NCBI RefSeq assembly: GCF_014201115.1
Contig: NZ_JACHDO010000001.1
Span: 4,898,001 to 4,962,000, forward strand
Length of the DNA stretch: 64,000 nucleotides
Direction of reading: 5' to 3'
Source of the DNA: Nocardiopsis metallicus
GTDB lineage: Bacteria > Actinomycetota > Actinomycetes > Streptosporangiales > Streptosporangiaceae
Shown here piece by piece: positions 50,752-59,990 of the stretch (position 1 is the first letter of the stretch; the number at the start of each line of letters is the position of its first letter). The notes under the pieces were generated by a model. It saw nothing but the letters and a program-made list of their open reading frames with translations. It ran no database searches and was not told where the DNA came from. The translations under genes and the position numbers were made by a program.

Positions 50752-51399
50752 ATGCTCTCCACCACAGAACGCACACGGCTCAACCGTGGCAAGGCCAAGG
50801 CCAGGACCGACCGCGGCGAGCTGTACGACCTCCTCGACGAAGGGCTGGTCTGCCACCTCGGCGTGGTCGTGGACGGTTCCCCCCGGGTGCTGCCCACCGG
50901 TTACGGGCGGATCGGCGACACCCTCTACCTGCACGGTTCGACCGGGGCGCGCTCGCTGCTGGCGGCGGACGAGGTGTGCGTGACGGTGACCCTGCTGGAC
51001 GGGATCGTCATGGCCCGATCGGGCTTCCACCACTCGATGAACCACCGCTCCGCGATGGTGTTCGGGACCCCGCGCGTGGTCACCGACGAGCAGGAGCGCT
51101 GGGAGGGGCTGCGCGCGATCACCGAGCAGCTCGCCCCGGGCCAGTGGGACGTGGTCCGCCCGCCGAGCGCCAAGGAGATGGCGGCCACCCGGGTGCTGGC
51201 GCTGTCCTTGGCGGAGGCGTCGGTGAAGGTACGCACCGGCCCGCCCAGTGACGAGGAGTCGGACCACGCCACCCCGATCTGGGCTGGTGTGCAGCCGGTC
51301 CGGATGGTGTTCGACCCCCCGGTCACCGACCCGGCGCTGGTCCACGACCTCCCCGCCCCCGACCACGTCCTGGCCCGGGTGACCCGGGATGAGGCCTGA
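50752..51399 (+). CDS. Pyridoxamine 5'-phosphate oxidase-family FMN split-barrel protein
   Basis: 215 residues. Split-barrel flavin fold of the NimA/DUF-type group: YDLLDEGLVCHLGVVVDGSPRVLPTGYGRIGDTLYLHGST, and HHSMNHRSAMVFGTPRVV. Likely binds FMN, haem or F420. True PNPOx activity is uncertain, because the family includes nitroimidazole reductases and unknowns. ATG 50752; no ribosome site, probably leaderless. Divergence from a MocR regulator supports regulation by PLP or a related compound. Confidence 0.85.
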   Translation: MLSTTERTRLNRGKAKARTDRGELYDLLDEGLVCHLGVVVDGSPRVLPTGYGRIGDTLYLHGSTGARSLLAADEVCVTVTLLDGIVMARSGFHHSMNHRSAMVFGTPRVVTDEQERWEGLRAITEQLAPGQWDVVRPPSAKEMAATRVLALSLAEASVKVRTGPPSDEESDHATPIWAGVQPVRMVFDPPVTDPALVHDLPAPDHVLARVTRDEA

Positions 51400-51417
51400 A
51401 GGCCCTCCCCGCCCGGC

Positions 51418-51843
51418 TCAGACCTCGACGATGACGGTGAAGGGGCCCTCGTTGGTCAGGCCGACGGACATCTGGGCGCCGAACACCCCCGTGGCCACCT
51501 CCGCGCCCTGGTCGCGCAGTTCCTTGACGACCGCGTCGACCAGTGGTTCGGCGACCGGGCCGGGGGCGGCCGCCTGCCAGGTGGGGCGGCGGCCCTTGCG
51601 GGCGTCGCCGTAGAGGGTGAACTGGCTGACCACCAGGAGCGGGGCGTTGATGTCCGAGCAGGACTTCTCGTCCTCCAGGATGCGCAGCGTCCACAGCTTC
51701 CGGGCGACCTTGCGGGCCTCCGCAACGGTGTCGGTGTGGGTCGCCCCCACCAGGGCCATCAGGCCGGGCCGGGTGATCTCTCCGACCACCTCGCCGTCCA
51801 CCGTCACCGAAGCGTGCGACACCCGCTGCACGACAGCGCGCAT
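51418..51843 (-). CDS. dtd: D-aminoacyl-tRNA deacylase
   Basis: 141 residues. MRAVVQRVSHASVTVDGEVVG at the start, the catalytic SQFTLYGDARKGRRP and the C-terminal NEGPFTV, a slight variant of the usual N.GPVT cross-subunit Gly-cisPro motif. The enzyme removes D-amino acids mischarged onto tRNA. ATG 51843 with AAGGGGGAA just upstream; the open frame beyond it is not DTD-like. Confidence 0.95.
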   Translation of the reverse strand: MRAVVQRVSHASVTVDGEVVGEITRPGLMALVGATHTDTVAEARKVARKLWTLRILEDEKSCSDINAPLLVVSQFTLYGDARKGRRPTWQAAAPGPVAEPLVDAVVKELRDQGAEVATGVFGAQMSVGLTNEGPFTVIVEV

Positions 51844-51904
51844 GGTTCCCCCTTGATCATCGAACTCTTCCACCCCCGCTTTCCGCACTGGGCCGGGGAC
51901 GGCG

Positions 51905-53755
51905 CTACCTCGATCGTTGCAGCTGGTTGAGCAGGCGCACCCGGCGGGTGTTGGTGATCAGGCCGGTCAGGGTGACCACGAACGTGCTGATGGAGTCCGA
52001 GAAGTCCTCGATCCGCCATTCGCTCGGCCCCGTGTACCAGGCGAGTCCGTCACCGGTGAGCTCCTCGGGGCTGAGGTCGGCGATCGCGGCGGCGGCCAGG
52101 ATGTCGGCCCAGCGGTCGACGTCGTCGAAGATCACCGCGTAGGGCAGGTAGCGCGAGTACAGCTCCACCCGCTGACCGGGCGGGGCGCTCTGGGCGCGCT
52201 GGCTGAGCAGGTAGTCGCGGAAGCCCATGGTGTGCGCGTAGACGGAGCTGCCGAGCTTGGTCTTGGCGGGCATGTACTGGGCCCCGGCGGTGACGGCCGC
52301 CCCGGCGATGATCACGGCCAGGCCGGTGAAGGCCGCGGTGGTGAACACCGCGAGCGCACCGGTCAGGACCACCCCGGAGACGGTGAGCCCCATGCCGACG
52401 ACGGTCCAGGTACCGCGCTCCCGGTTGGGCGAGCGGGAGAACCACTTGAGCCGGACCATGTCCCGGTACAGCTCCTCGCGCACGCGGTCGATGCGGGCCG
52501 GGAAGTCCGCGCAGTGGCGCGGGGAGCCGATCTCGGACAGGCGCACGGTGCGCTTCTCTCCGAAGAGGGCGTCCAGCAGGAGCCATTCGTAACCGAGCAG
52601 GGTCTCCCCCGGGGGGCCGTCCAGTCGGACCAGCCGCCAGTCCACCGAGGTGAAGTGTTCGTGCGGGAGCTCCTCGACCCGGATGTGGCCGCGCACGGCC
52701 AGGTCCAGGACCGCGCCGGTCAGATCGGTGATGTCGACCGTCTCGTTGACGAGTGTGCCGATCTGGCCGGGGTGGACGTCGTCGGGCGGGGCGAAGCGCA
52801 CCCGGCCGTGCTCCCCGGGCTCCACCGGGGCGTGGTCGCCCTGGGACGCCTCCTCGCGCAGCGCGCGCTCGTCGCGGCCGCGGAGGCGGATCAGCGAGAT
52901 CAGCCCGCCCACCAGGACCAGCAGCAGGAGGCCGAACACGCTGGCGGTGGCCGGGGTGACCTGGAAGGCCGAGGCCAGTGACCAGCGGCGGGTGAGGATG
53001 GGTTCGCCCTCGGCGGTGCCGGGCGGGTAGTTGACGACGATGTCCAGCCGGTCGCTGGGGGTCATGTCGGCCTGGAGGAAGTGCGCGACGACCGCGTCCC
53101 CGCCCATGTCCGAGGCGGTGCAGTACATGGCGCTGCGGGGCTCTCCAGCCAGGCAGGACAGCGCCTCGGGCGGCAGCGGGGCGGTGACGGTGACGTCGGT
53201 GCTGCGGACGGTGTGGCTGTAGGCGCCCACGGCCCGCCACTCGAGCTGGACGCCCTGGGCCACCTCGCTGACGGTGCCGCTGACCCGGTAGCTGAGCCTC
53301 ACTCCGCGGGTGCCCTCGGTGGGGATGCGCACCAGGAGGGCGCCGTCGGTCTCCTCGGTCTCGAGCGGAAGGGTGGCGCCGTCGGAGCTGGCCGCGGAGA
53401 CCCCGTTGATCTCGAAGCGGCGGTCGTGGTCGGTGTCATAGAGCATCGTGGCCGTGAGGGCCCGTGTGAAGCTCTCCGGGGCGGCTCCCTCGAAGCGGAT
53501 GGTCTCCTCGCCGTGGAGGATGCCCAGTTGGTCCAGTTCGAGGCGGATGTCGTTGGTGATGACCGTGTCCGTGGCGGAACGGTGGGCGATGACCGCCGGT
53601 TCCTGCCCCGGTACTGTGGTTGCCGGTGCGGCCGCCGTCGCCGCGTGCGCCTCTCCCCTCGGCCACGCCACGGCGGACACCGCGACCAGCGAGGAGAACA
53701 CGAGCAGGGCCGTCGCCAACGCGACGGCCGGGCGCCAGGAGCCGACCCACCACAT
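51905..53755 (-). CDS. DUF2207 predicted membrane protein
   Basis: 616 residues. N-terminal signal/anchor helix (about 8-30); a large extracytoplasmic beta domain (about 45-265: ITNDIRLELDQLGILHGEETIRFEG, GVRLSYRVSGTVSE); one helix (about 280-300: VFGLLLLVLVGGLISLI); a cytoplasmic domain with DITDLTGAVLDLAVRGHIRVEE and YEWLLLDALF; two helices near 460-510 (GVVLTGALAVF, GLAVIIAGAAV); and a C-terminal region. This matches DUF2207, a widespread membrane family of unknown role. ATG 53755 chosen; the frame upstream is low-complexity. Convergent with dtd-side genes, divergent from the metallopeptidase pair. Confidence 0.88.
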   Translation of the reverse strand: MWWVGSWRPAVALATALLVFSSLVAVSAVAWPRGEAHAATAAAPATTVPGQEPAVIAHRSATDTVITNDIRLELDQLGILHGEETIRFEGAAPESFTRALTATMLYDTDHDRRFEINGVSAASSDGATLPLETEETDGALLVRIPTEGTRGVRLSYRVSGTVSEVAQGVQLEWRAVGAYSHTVRSTDVTVTAPLPPEALSCLAGEPRSAMYCTASDMGGDAVVAHFLQADMTPSDRLDIVVNYPPGTAEGEPILTRRWSLASAFQVTPATASVFGLLLLVLVGGLISLIRLRGRDERALREEASQGDHAPVEPGEHGRVRFAPPDDVHPGQIGTLVNETVDITDLTGAVLDLAVRGHIRVEELPHEHFTSVDWRLVRLDGPPGETLLGYEWLLLDALFGEKRTVRLSEIGSPRHCADFPARIDRVREELYRDMVRLKWFSRSPNRERGTWTVVGMGLTVSGVVLTGALAVFTTAAFTGLAVIIAGAAVTAGAQYMPAKTKLGSSVYAHTMGFRDYLLSQRAQSAPPGQRVELYSRYLPYAVIFDDVDRWADILAAAAIADLSPEELTGDGLAWYTGPSEWRIEDFSDSISTFVVTLTGLITNTRRVRLLNQLQRSR

Positions 53756-53827
53756 GACGCGAGAGCCTATCCGGTCCGTGCGCGGACCGTGTCCATCGGG
53801 CGCCCCCAGCGGCGTCGTGCGCCGGTC

Positions 53828-53847
53828 GGCCGTCCGGCCGGACGGCC
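53828..53847. repeat. 20-base GC palindrome in divergent intergenic region
   Basis: GGCCGTCCGGCCGGACGGCC is a perfect palindrome, followed by more ccggtc/gaccgg-type repeats to about 53905. It lies between the DUF2207 and metallopeptidase genes. Confidence 0.7.
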
Positions 53848-53944
53848 GGTCCACCGGTCGGCCCGTCGGCCTGCCCGCCGGCCTGCCCGACACTGTTCCC
53901 ACCGGCCTGAGCGGCCACCGCGCGCGCCGGGGCCGGGTTCCGTG

Positions 53945-54898
53945 GTGAGGGGTTGGCGGTCGGGTCCGGGTGCGGACCCGTGGGCGGACCGGCCCGGTCT
54001 CCTCCAACGCATGGGGCTGGGCGTCTCCCTGTCGCTGGGCACGGGGTTGGCCGCCGTCGGGTTCACCGGGTTCCTGTCGATCTCGGCGATGCTGCCGTCG
54101 GCCGAAGCGGCCCTGGGTGAGCCGCTCGGGCCAGGCCCCGACCAGGTGCTGATCGCTGACGTCGCCGAGGCACCGGCCGCCGACCCGGTGCCGATCCAGG
54201 ACCCGTTCGGGCAGAACCCGCTCTACGCCAACGGCGAGCTGGGCGAGGTCACGTGCAAGCCGCCGAAGATGGACACCGGGGACCCGAAGTCGGTGGAGGT
54301 GTTCGTACACGCGATCGCCGACTGCCTGGACGAGGCCTGGGCGGCCTACTTCGCGGAGGCGGGCATTCCCTTCACCTCACCCAACCGCGTCTACTGGTAC
54401 GCGGAGGGGCACAGCCCCTGCGGGCCCTTCCCCACCCATGGCACGGCGGCCTTCTACTGCCAGGCCAACCAGGGCCTCTACCTGGGCGTGGAGGACATCG
54501 TCGCGGCGTCGGCGGGAAGCCAGGAGGCCGAGGCGTACACGTTCCTGCTCAGCCACGAGTACGGGCACCACGTGCAGGGGCAGTCCCGGATCCTGGCCGA
54601 GTTCCACGCGCTGCGGGCCAACGCCGACGAGGAGACCGCGGACGAGCTGACCCGGCGCAACGAGCTCCAGGCCGACTGCCTGGGTGGAGTGTTCATCGGC
54701 GCCGCTGAGGAGTCCCTCGGTTACGGGGGGTCCGAGCGGGCCAATATCCTCGACTCCGTCGGGCGCCGCTCCGACCACGCGGGCACGAGCACGCACGGGT
54801 CGGTGGAGAACGGTCGTCTGTGGACCGCGCACGGCATGGACCGTGCGGACCCGGCCGCCTGCAACACCTGGGAAGCCCGCGAGGAGCTGGTGCGGTGA
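53945..54898 (+). CDS. Membrane-anchored neutral zinc metallopeptidase (Zn_peptidase), copy 1
   Basis: About 317 residues from GTG 53945 (295 if ATG 54011). A basic start and a signal-anchor helix, then the Zn_peptidase domain: NPLYANGELGEVTCKPP, CLDEAWAAYFAEAGIPF, FYCQANQGLYLG, the zinc site H204-E205-x-x-H208 (LSHEYGHHVQGQS) and ELQADCLGGVF. It belongs to the YpfJ-like family of predicted secreted zinc peptidases. Followed directly by a paralogue that starts inside its stop codon (GTGA). Confidence 0.87.
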   Translation: MRGWRSGPGADPWADRPGLLQRMGLGVSLSLGTGLAAVGFTGFLSISAMLPSAEAALGEPLGPGPDQVLIADVAEAPAADPVPIQDPFGQNPLYANGELGEVTCKPPKMDTGDPKSVEVFVHAIADCLDEAWAAYFAEAGIPFTSPNRVYWYAEGHSPCGPFPTHGTAAFYCQANQGLYLGVEDIVAASAGSQEAEAYTFLLSHEYGHHVQGQSRILAEFHALRANADEETADELTRRNELQADCLGGVFIGAAEESLGYGGSERANILDSVGRRSDHAGTSTHGSVENGRLWTAHGMDRADPAACNTWEAREELVR

Positions 54899-55914
54899 GC
54901 GGTGACCTCGGCTTCGGCGGGGCGGACGCGGCCTCACGGCTGGCCCACTCCCGCAGGGCGCACCGGACCAACCGACGGGTCTTCGGCGTGGTGTGCGGCC
55001 TCCTGGTGGTCCTGCTGGCGCTGTCCCTGCTCTCCTGGACCACCACCGTCCAAGAGGGCGGCCCGGACACGGACACGGTGTCCGGACGGGCCGACGGCAC
55101 GGGGGACGAGAAACCCGGTCAGGAGCACCCCGTCGAGGACACGCCCTCCGGACAGCTGGGGCTCCCCGGCCGTGCCCTGCCCGAGCGGCCCACCGGGCAC
55201 ACCGCGCTGGTCTCCAACCCGCTGTACGACACCGGTCGGCTGAGTCCGCTGCCGTGCCCGGTACCGGAGCTGGACGTCGAGGACCCCGACTCCATGGAGC
55301 GGTTCCTGCACCTGGTCGCGGACTGCCTGGACGACGCCTGGACGACCCAGTTCGACCGGGCGGGCATTCCCTTCGCGCCACCGAACCGGGTGTTCTGGAG
55401 CGAGCCCGGCGTGAGCCCCTGCCGTGCTTACCCCTCCCCCGCCGGGGCGTTCTACTGCCGGGCGAGCAGCGCCATCTACATCGGCACCTCGGACGTGGTG
55501 GAGAAGTGGAACGGCTCCGAGGACAGCGTGGTCTACGCGTCCCTGCTCGCCCACGAGTACGGCCACCACGTGCAGGGCGAGTCCGGGCTCCTGGAGTACT
55601 ACCACGAGCAGCGCCAGCTGGAGGAGGACGACGCGGGCCGCAACGCGTGGACGCGCCGCAGCGAGCTCCAGGCCAACTGCCTGGCGGGCGCTTTCCTGGG
55701 GTCGGTCCGGGTGAGCTACCCCTTGGATTCGGGGGACCTGGAGGCGCTGCTGGAGGACGCCTCGGCCACCGCGGACCGCGCCGACGGCCCCGACGAGGAG
55801 CGCACGCACGGTTCCGCGGACAACAGCGTGTGGTGGACGCGGGCCGGCTGGGAGGAGCAGTCGGCGGGCGCCTGCAACACGTGGGACGTGGACGACGGGG
55901 ACCTGGTGAAGTAA
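54895..55914 (+). CDS. Membrane-anchored neutral zinc metallopeptidase, copy 2
   Basis: 339 residues. Basic N-terminus, one helix (about 32-50: VVCGLLVVLLALSLLSW), a Gly/Asp-rich linker, then the same peptidase domain as its neighbour: CLDDAWTTQFDRAGIPFAPPNR, AFYCRASSAIYIG, zinc site H220-E221-x-x-H224 (AHEYGHHVQGES) and ELQANCLAGAF. Translationally coupled to copy 1 by GTGA. Both retain four Cys around the substrate cleft, so disulfide-stabilised extracellular enzymes are likely. Confidence 0.9.
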   Translation: MSGDLGFGGADAASRLAHSRRAHRTNRRVFGVVCGLLVVLLALSLLSWTTTVQEGGPDTDTVSGRADGTGDEKPGQEHPVEDTPSGQLGLPGRALPERPTGHTALVSNPLYDTGRLSPLPCPVPELDVEDPDSMERFLHLVADCLDDAWTTQFDRAGIPFAPPNRVFWSEPGVSPCRAYPSPAGAFYCRASSAIYIGTSDVVEKWNGSEDSVVYASLLAHEYGHHVQGESGLLEYYHEQRQLEEDDAGRNAWTRRSELQANCLAGAFLGSVRVSYPLDSGDLEALLEDASATADRADGPDEERTHGSADNSVWWTRAGWEEQSAGACNTWDVDDGDLVK

Positions 55915-56014
55915 CGGGTCCGGGCCGCGGTCGGGAAGCGTTCGGGTTCACCGAGTTGTCCACGGGGGCGGCTGAGCCGTGTTTCATCGCCACTGCGCGT
56001 GGCAGGATGCTGAC

Positions 56015-58501
56015 ATGCCGGATACCCCCGATTCCCCCGGCTCTCGCGAGCCGGAGCACCAGCCCCCCGCCCCTGGGGCCCCCTCCCTCGGCCCCGCTGA
56101 GAAGCCCTCCGCCGCCCCTGCCCGCAACTGCGTGGAGCTGCGCGTGCACGGGGTCAGCGGCGGTCAGGCCGAGGAGCTCCTGGACGTCGAGCCCGCCATG
56201 CGCGTGGGCGGCGACCGGCTCGCCGGTTTCTTCCGGTGGCGGCGCGAGCCTGACACCCAGAGCGTGCCCGGGGTGCGGCGGGAGATCTTCGCCTGGGGCA
56301 ACCTGACCTCGGGCAGCGCCTCACGGGCGTTCTGGCTCCTGTTGCTGCCGTTCATGCTGATCAACGTGGCGTACTGGATGCGGCCGGGGCGGATGGACCG
56401 GGGGCAGACCGGCCTGCGCCGGGGGGCCAGCATCGCTTACGGGGCCGGGGTGCGGCTGCTGGCGCTGTCCCTGACCGTGCTCATCACCCTGGCCGCAGCC
56501 GGGGTGGGGATGGACCTGGTGGGCTGGCAGTGCGGCGGGATGGGCCAGGAGTGCGTCCAGGCGCGCCCGTGGCTGGCCTTCCTGGCCTCGGCGTCCTCGC
56601 CGCTGTCCGTTCCGGGGTGGGGGCTGCTGATCGGGGCGGTGCTGCCCGCGGCCGTGGTCCTGGTGCTGTGGCGGCTGTCCCGGAGAACGGCGGCCGACTA
56701 CGAGGTGGTGACCGGTCCGGTGCCGCCGGAGTACACCGAGGACGCCCCGTTGAGCCATCCGGACTTCTGGCGCAACAGCGAGATCATGGCGCGGCTGAGG
56801 TCGGCGCACATCGCGATGGCGGTGGGCACCGTCGCGGCGCTGCTGCTGCTCCCCGCGTTCCTGCACGACCTGTCGGTGCGAGGCGGGGCGACGCCGACCG
56901 GGCCCGCGGCCTGGTGGTTCGGGGCGGGGCTGGCGGCCGTGTTGGCGACCGTGGCGGCGGCGAGCACCGCGAGCGTGCTGGTACCGGGGAGGGATCCCCG
57001 ATGGAACGCGCGGGCCGACCGGTTCTGCCGCATCCTGCGGGACACCATGCTCTTCGTGGTGGTGGTCGTGGCCGCGTACACGGTGTGGCCGCGGCCCGGA
57101 TGGGTGGCCCAGGGGCGGCTGCCCGGCAGCGGGACCCTGCTGAACACGCTCTTCGCCGTGCAGGGCGCGCTGGTGCTGATGCTGCTGCTGGCGGCGCTGG
57201 TGCTGTTCGCGGTGGACCGGCCGCACGAGCGCACCGCGATGCGCGGACTGGCCGGACCGGCCACGGCCGCGCTGGGCACACTGCTGGGCGGCGGGTTCTC
57301 GGCGGCGCTGGTCTACCAGGGGGCGCTGTGGCTGAGCGGCTGCGGTTCGGTGAACGCGCCCGAGGCGGACTGCCTGGCCCTGTCGCCGCCCACCGCCTAC
57401 TCGTGGCTGCAGCTGGCGTTCGCCTTCGAGGCGGTGATCGTGCTGGGCGTGGTGGCGGTGCTGGCCCTGCGGCTGCGCGGGGCGGTGCGGGCGCAGCTGC
57501 CCCAGGTGACCTCGCTGTACTCGCGGAGCGTGCGGGACCGCAGGACCTGGGACATCGCCAGGGCCAGGGCCGTGGGGCAGCTGACCGAGGTCCTGCCCAA
57601 GGTGCTGGCGGCGCTGCTGCTGCCGGTGATCCCCCTGGTGGGGCTGGCGCTGTACTCGATCCTCACCGGCAACCTGGTCGCCGGTCCGGTGGACGCCCCG
57701 GCGCTCATGGCCGGGGAGTTCCAGGGCGTGGCGCAGGGTGCGCTGGACGCACTGGTGGGCGTGGGATCGATCATCAGCGGGGCGGGCCTGGTGGCCCTGG
57801 TGTGGATCGGCCGGAGCGCCTACCGGGACCGGCCGACCCGGCAGGCGGTGGGCGCTGTCTGGGACGTGGGCACCTTCTGGCCGCGGGTCGCGCACCCGCT
57901 GGCCCCGCCGTCGTACGCGGAGCGCGCGGTGCCACAGCTGACCGCGCGAGTGGCGCGGATGGCCCGCGAGGGCACCGACGTGGTGCTGTCCGGCCACTCG
58001 CAGGGGTCGGTGCTGGCCGCCGCGACCGTGTGGCAGCTACCCCGGGACTGCCGGGGCCGGATCTCACTGATCACGCACGGTTCGCCGCTGGACCGGCTGT
58101 ACGCGCGGTACTTCCCGGCCTACTTCGGTCCGGCCGCGTTCGGTGACCTGAACGGGCGGGTGTCGGCCTGGCGCAACCTGTGGCGGGTCACCGACGCCAT
58201 CGCTGGCCCGGTCCGCAGACGGGGTTCCGGTGCGGGCGGTGCGGACGAGGGACGGGATCGGGGCGAGGAGGCCGTAGCGGAGGCCGGGCCGCTGCCCGAT
58301 CCGCGTTCGTACGACGCCCCGCCCGGGGAGGCCAGGCGCCCGGAGATCCTCGGGCACTCCTACTACACGAGCGACCCGGCCTACGCGCAGGCGCTGTCGG
58401 AGGTGCTGCCTCCGGAACCGCCGGAGGACGCGGGGCCGACGGGGCCCGGACCGGCCGGGCATTCCTCCCTGCCGCCGCAGCCCCACCCCCAGAGCAACTG
58501 A
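56015..58501 (+). CDS. Large multi-pass membrane protein with lipase-type serine motif
   Basis: 828 residues. The N-terminal region starts like an alpha/beta hydrolase first strand (CVELRVHGVSGGQAEELLD). About ten hydrophobic helices fill residues 105-620 (for example FWLLLLPFMLINVAYW and AALLLPVIPLVGLALYSIL). The C-terminal domain then carries the nucleophile elbow GHSQGS with S662 (TDVVLSGHSQGSVLAAAT) followed by LITHGSPLDRLYARYFPAYF. So one hydrolase fold appears to be split by a membrane domain. ATG 56015 with a weak AGGA upstream. Function unknown; conserved in actinobacteria as a hypothetical protein as far as I recall. Confidence 0.8.
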   Translation: MPDTPDSPGSREPEHQPPAPGAPSLGPAEKPSAAPARNCVELRVHGVSGGQAEELLDVEPAMRVGGDRLAGFFRWRREPDTQSVPGVRREIFAWGNLTSGSASRAFWLLLLPFMLINVAYWMRPGRMDRGQTGLRRGASIAYGAGVRLLALSLTVLITLAAAGVGMDLVGWQCGGMGQECVQARPWLAFLASASSPLSVPGWGLLIGAVLPAAVVLVLWRLSRRTAADYEVVTGPVPPEYTEDAPLSHPDFWRNSEIMARLRSAHIAMAVGTVAALLLLPAFLHDLSVRGGATPTGPAAWWFGAGLAAVLATVAAASTASVLVPGRDPRWNARADRFCRILRDTMLFVVVVVAAYTVWPRPGWVAQGRLPGSGTLLNTLFAVQGALVLMLLLAALVLFAVDRPHERTAMRGLAGPATAALGTLLGGGFSAALVYQGALWLSGCGSVNAPEADCLALSPPTAYSWLQLAFAFEAVIVLGVVAVLALRLRGAVRAQLPQVTSLYSRSVRDRRTWDIARARAVGQLTEVLPKVLAALLLPVIPLVGLALYSILTGNLVAGPVDAPALMAGEFQGVAQGALDALVGVGSIISGAGLVALVWIGRSAYRDRPTRQAVGAVWDVGTFWPRVAHPLAPPSYAERAVPQLTARVARMAREGTDVVLSGHSQGSVLAAATVWQLPRDCRGRISLITHGSPLDRLYARYFPAYFGPAAFGDLNGRVSAWRNLWRVTDAIAGPVRRRGSGAGGADEGRDRGEEAVAEAGPLPDPRSYDAPPGEARRPEILGHSYYTSDPAYAQALSEVLPPEPPEDAGPTGPGPAGHSSLPPQPHPQSN

Positions 58502-58629
58502 GCGCGGGCCGGGCCGTGTACGGCGGTCGGCGCAGCCCCGAGGGACCGGGGCGGCGTCGGCCCGGGGTCAGGCGGGGCCGGTCAGGCGGAACCGATCAGA
58601 CGGGACCGGGGATCAGGCCGGGCCCGGTT

Positions 58630-58932
58630 CTACCAGGGGCCGTAGGGGCCGTTGTTCTGGTTGCTACCGCCCACACCCTTCACGGCGGGGCGCACGTCCA
58701 GCAGGAAGATGAGGGTGGCGACCAGGCCCAGGATGACGAACATGCCGGTGCCGCTCAGCACCGCGAGCAGCGAGAGGCCCGTCGCCACACCTGTGAGGAT
58801 CACCCACAGCTTCTTGGTCTGCTTGTCCATGACCACGAAGGCCTGCTCCGGTGTCCTCAGCGCCTCGATGAACGCGTACAGGCTGGCCACGAAGGTCACG
58901 AGGTAGATCAGCTGCCAGATCCAGTAGAACAA
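58630..58932 (-). CDS. DUF2516 family membrane protein
   Basis: 100 residues, two or three hydrophobic helices (about 4-24, 43-60, 63-80) separated by a basic loop (VVMDKQTKKLWV); the polar tail ends GSNQNNGPYGPW. The pattern matches actinobacterial DUF2516, function unknown. TTG start at 58932 with GGAGTGAG immediately upstream on the minus strand. Confidence 0.88.
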   Translation of the reverse strand: MFYWIWQLIYLVTFVASLYAFIEALRTPEQAFVVMDKQTKKLWVILTGVATGLSLLAVLSGTGMFVILGLVATLIFLLDVRPAVKGVGGSNQNNGPYGPW

Positions 58933-59040
58933 GACTCACTCCAGTCGCCACACGCGTCCGAACGGGGTTCCGCCCGCTCTCCACGTTAAACGGACGACAC
59001 GTGAAGATCGTGCCCCGTGGAGGGTGAGATCACAACGGGC

Positions 59041-59985
59041 TCAGATGGGAATGTGCCACAGACACGTCACGGTGGCCAGCAGGAAGGCCGAGGCACCCAT
59101 GATGACGGCGCCCGCGTGGTAGGGGAGTTCGTCGTCCGGGCGCAGGAGCCGGTTGACCCTGCGCATGACGCCGGGCTCGGCGGTGGGCACCGCGGCCATC
59201 GCGCCGGCGGGCACCGGGGCGGGACCGGCGGCGCCGAAGCGGAGCAGGGCCATGGCCAGCTCGCGCGAGGAGCTCTTGCGGCGGGCCTGGTCGTCGGCGC
59301 ACATCTCGATGAGCAGGGCGACGCTCTCGTAGTAGGTCCGCACCAGCCGCACGCGGGGGAAGGCCCGCTTGAGCGAGGAGAAGGGCAGCAGCACGAGGTC
59401 GTGGCGCTGACGCAGGTGGGCGTGCTCGTGGGCGAGCACCGCGGCGAGTTCGCGGTGGTCCAGCACTTCGAGCGCACCGGAGCTGATCACCACCTGCGAG
59501 CGCAGTACGCCGGGCAGGCAGTAGGCCGCGGCGGCCGGGTGGTCGACGACGCGGGCACCAGGGACGTCGGGGTGTTCGCTGGCCACCAGTTCGAGCAGGT
59601 CGTGGTGGCGCCTGCGGACCCGGACCACCTGCACGAAGGAGGCGACGAGCCCGGAGAAGAGCACGAGGGTCAGGATGATCGCCAGCGCGACGGCGGCGAG
59701 GTGGCTGATCCCCTCGATCCCCTGGGAGAACTCGGCGAGGATGAACTCACCGGTGATCAGGTCCGACGCCGCGGCCATCAGGCCGCCGGCGGCGCCGAGT
59801 TCGTAGGAGGACAGGCCGTAGGCCAGCAGCGCTCCGATGGTGGACACGCCCCAGGCCAGGCCAAGCGCCTGCCAGGCGATGACCGCCGTGTAGGGGCCGC
59901 GGGAGGGCCACTTCGCCCGATGGAGTGCTTCCATGGCGACGAGGCAGCTGATCGCGACGATGGTGAGGAGGGCGGCACTGACCAT
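59041..59985 (-). CDS. M56-family (BlaR1-like) membrane metallopeptidase
   Basis: 314 residues, four or five membrane helices. The zinc motif H186-E187-x-x-H190 (AAVLAHEHAHLRQRHD) and the preceding ARVVDHPAAAAYCLPG are typical of the M56 domain. There is no C-terminal penicillin-binding sensor domain, unlike BlaR1. It lies five bases after the BlaI-type repressor gene and is co-transcribed with it. It presumably cleaves or signals to the repressor in response to a cell-envelope cue. Confidence 0.92.
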   Translation of the reverse strand: MVSAALLTIVAISCLVAMEALHRAKWPSRGPYTAVIAWQALGLAWGVSTIGALLAYGLSSYELGAAGGLMAAASDLITGEFILAEFSQGIEGISHLAAVALAIILTLVLFSGLVASFVQVVRVRRRHHDLLELVASEHPDVPGARVVDHPAAAAYCLPGVLRSQVVISSGALEVLDHRELAAVLAHEHAHLRQRHDLVLLPFSSLKRAFPRVRLVRTYYESVALLIEMCADDQARRKSSSRELAMALLRFGAAGPAPVPAGAMAAVPTAEPGVMRRVNRLLRPDDELPYHAGAVIMGASAFLLATVTCLWHIPI

Positions 59986-59990
59986 ACGGA

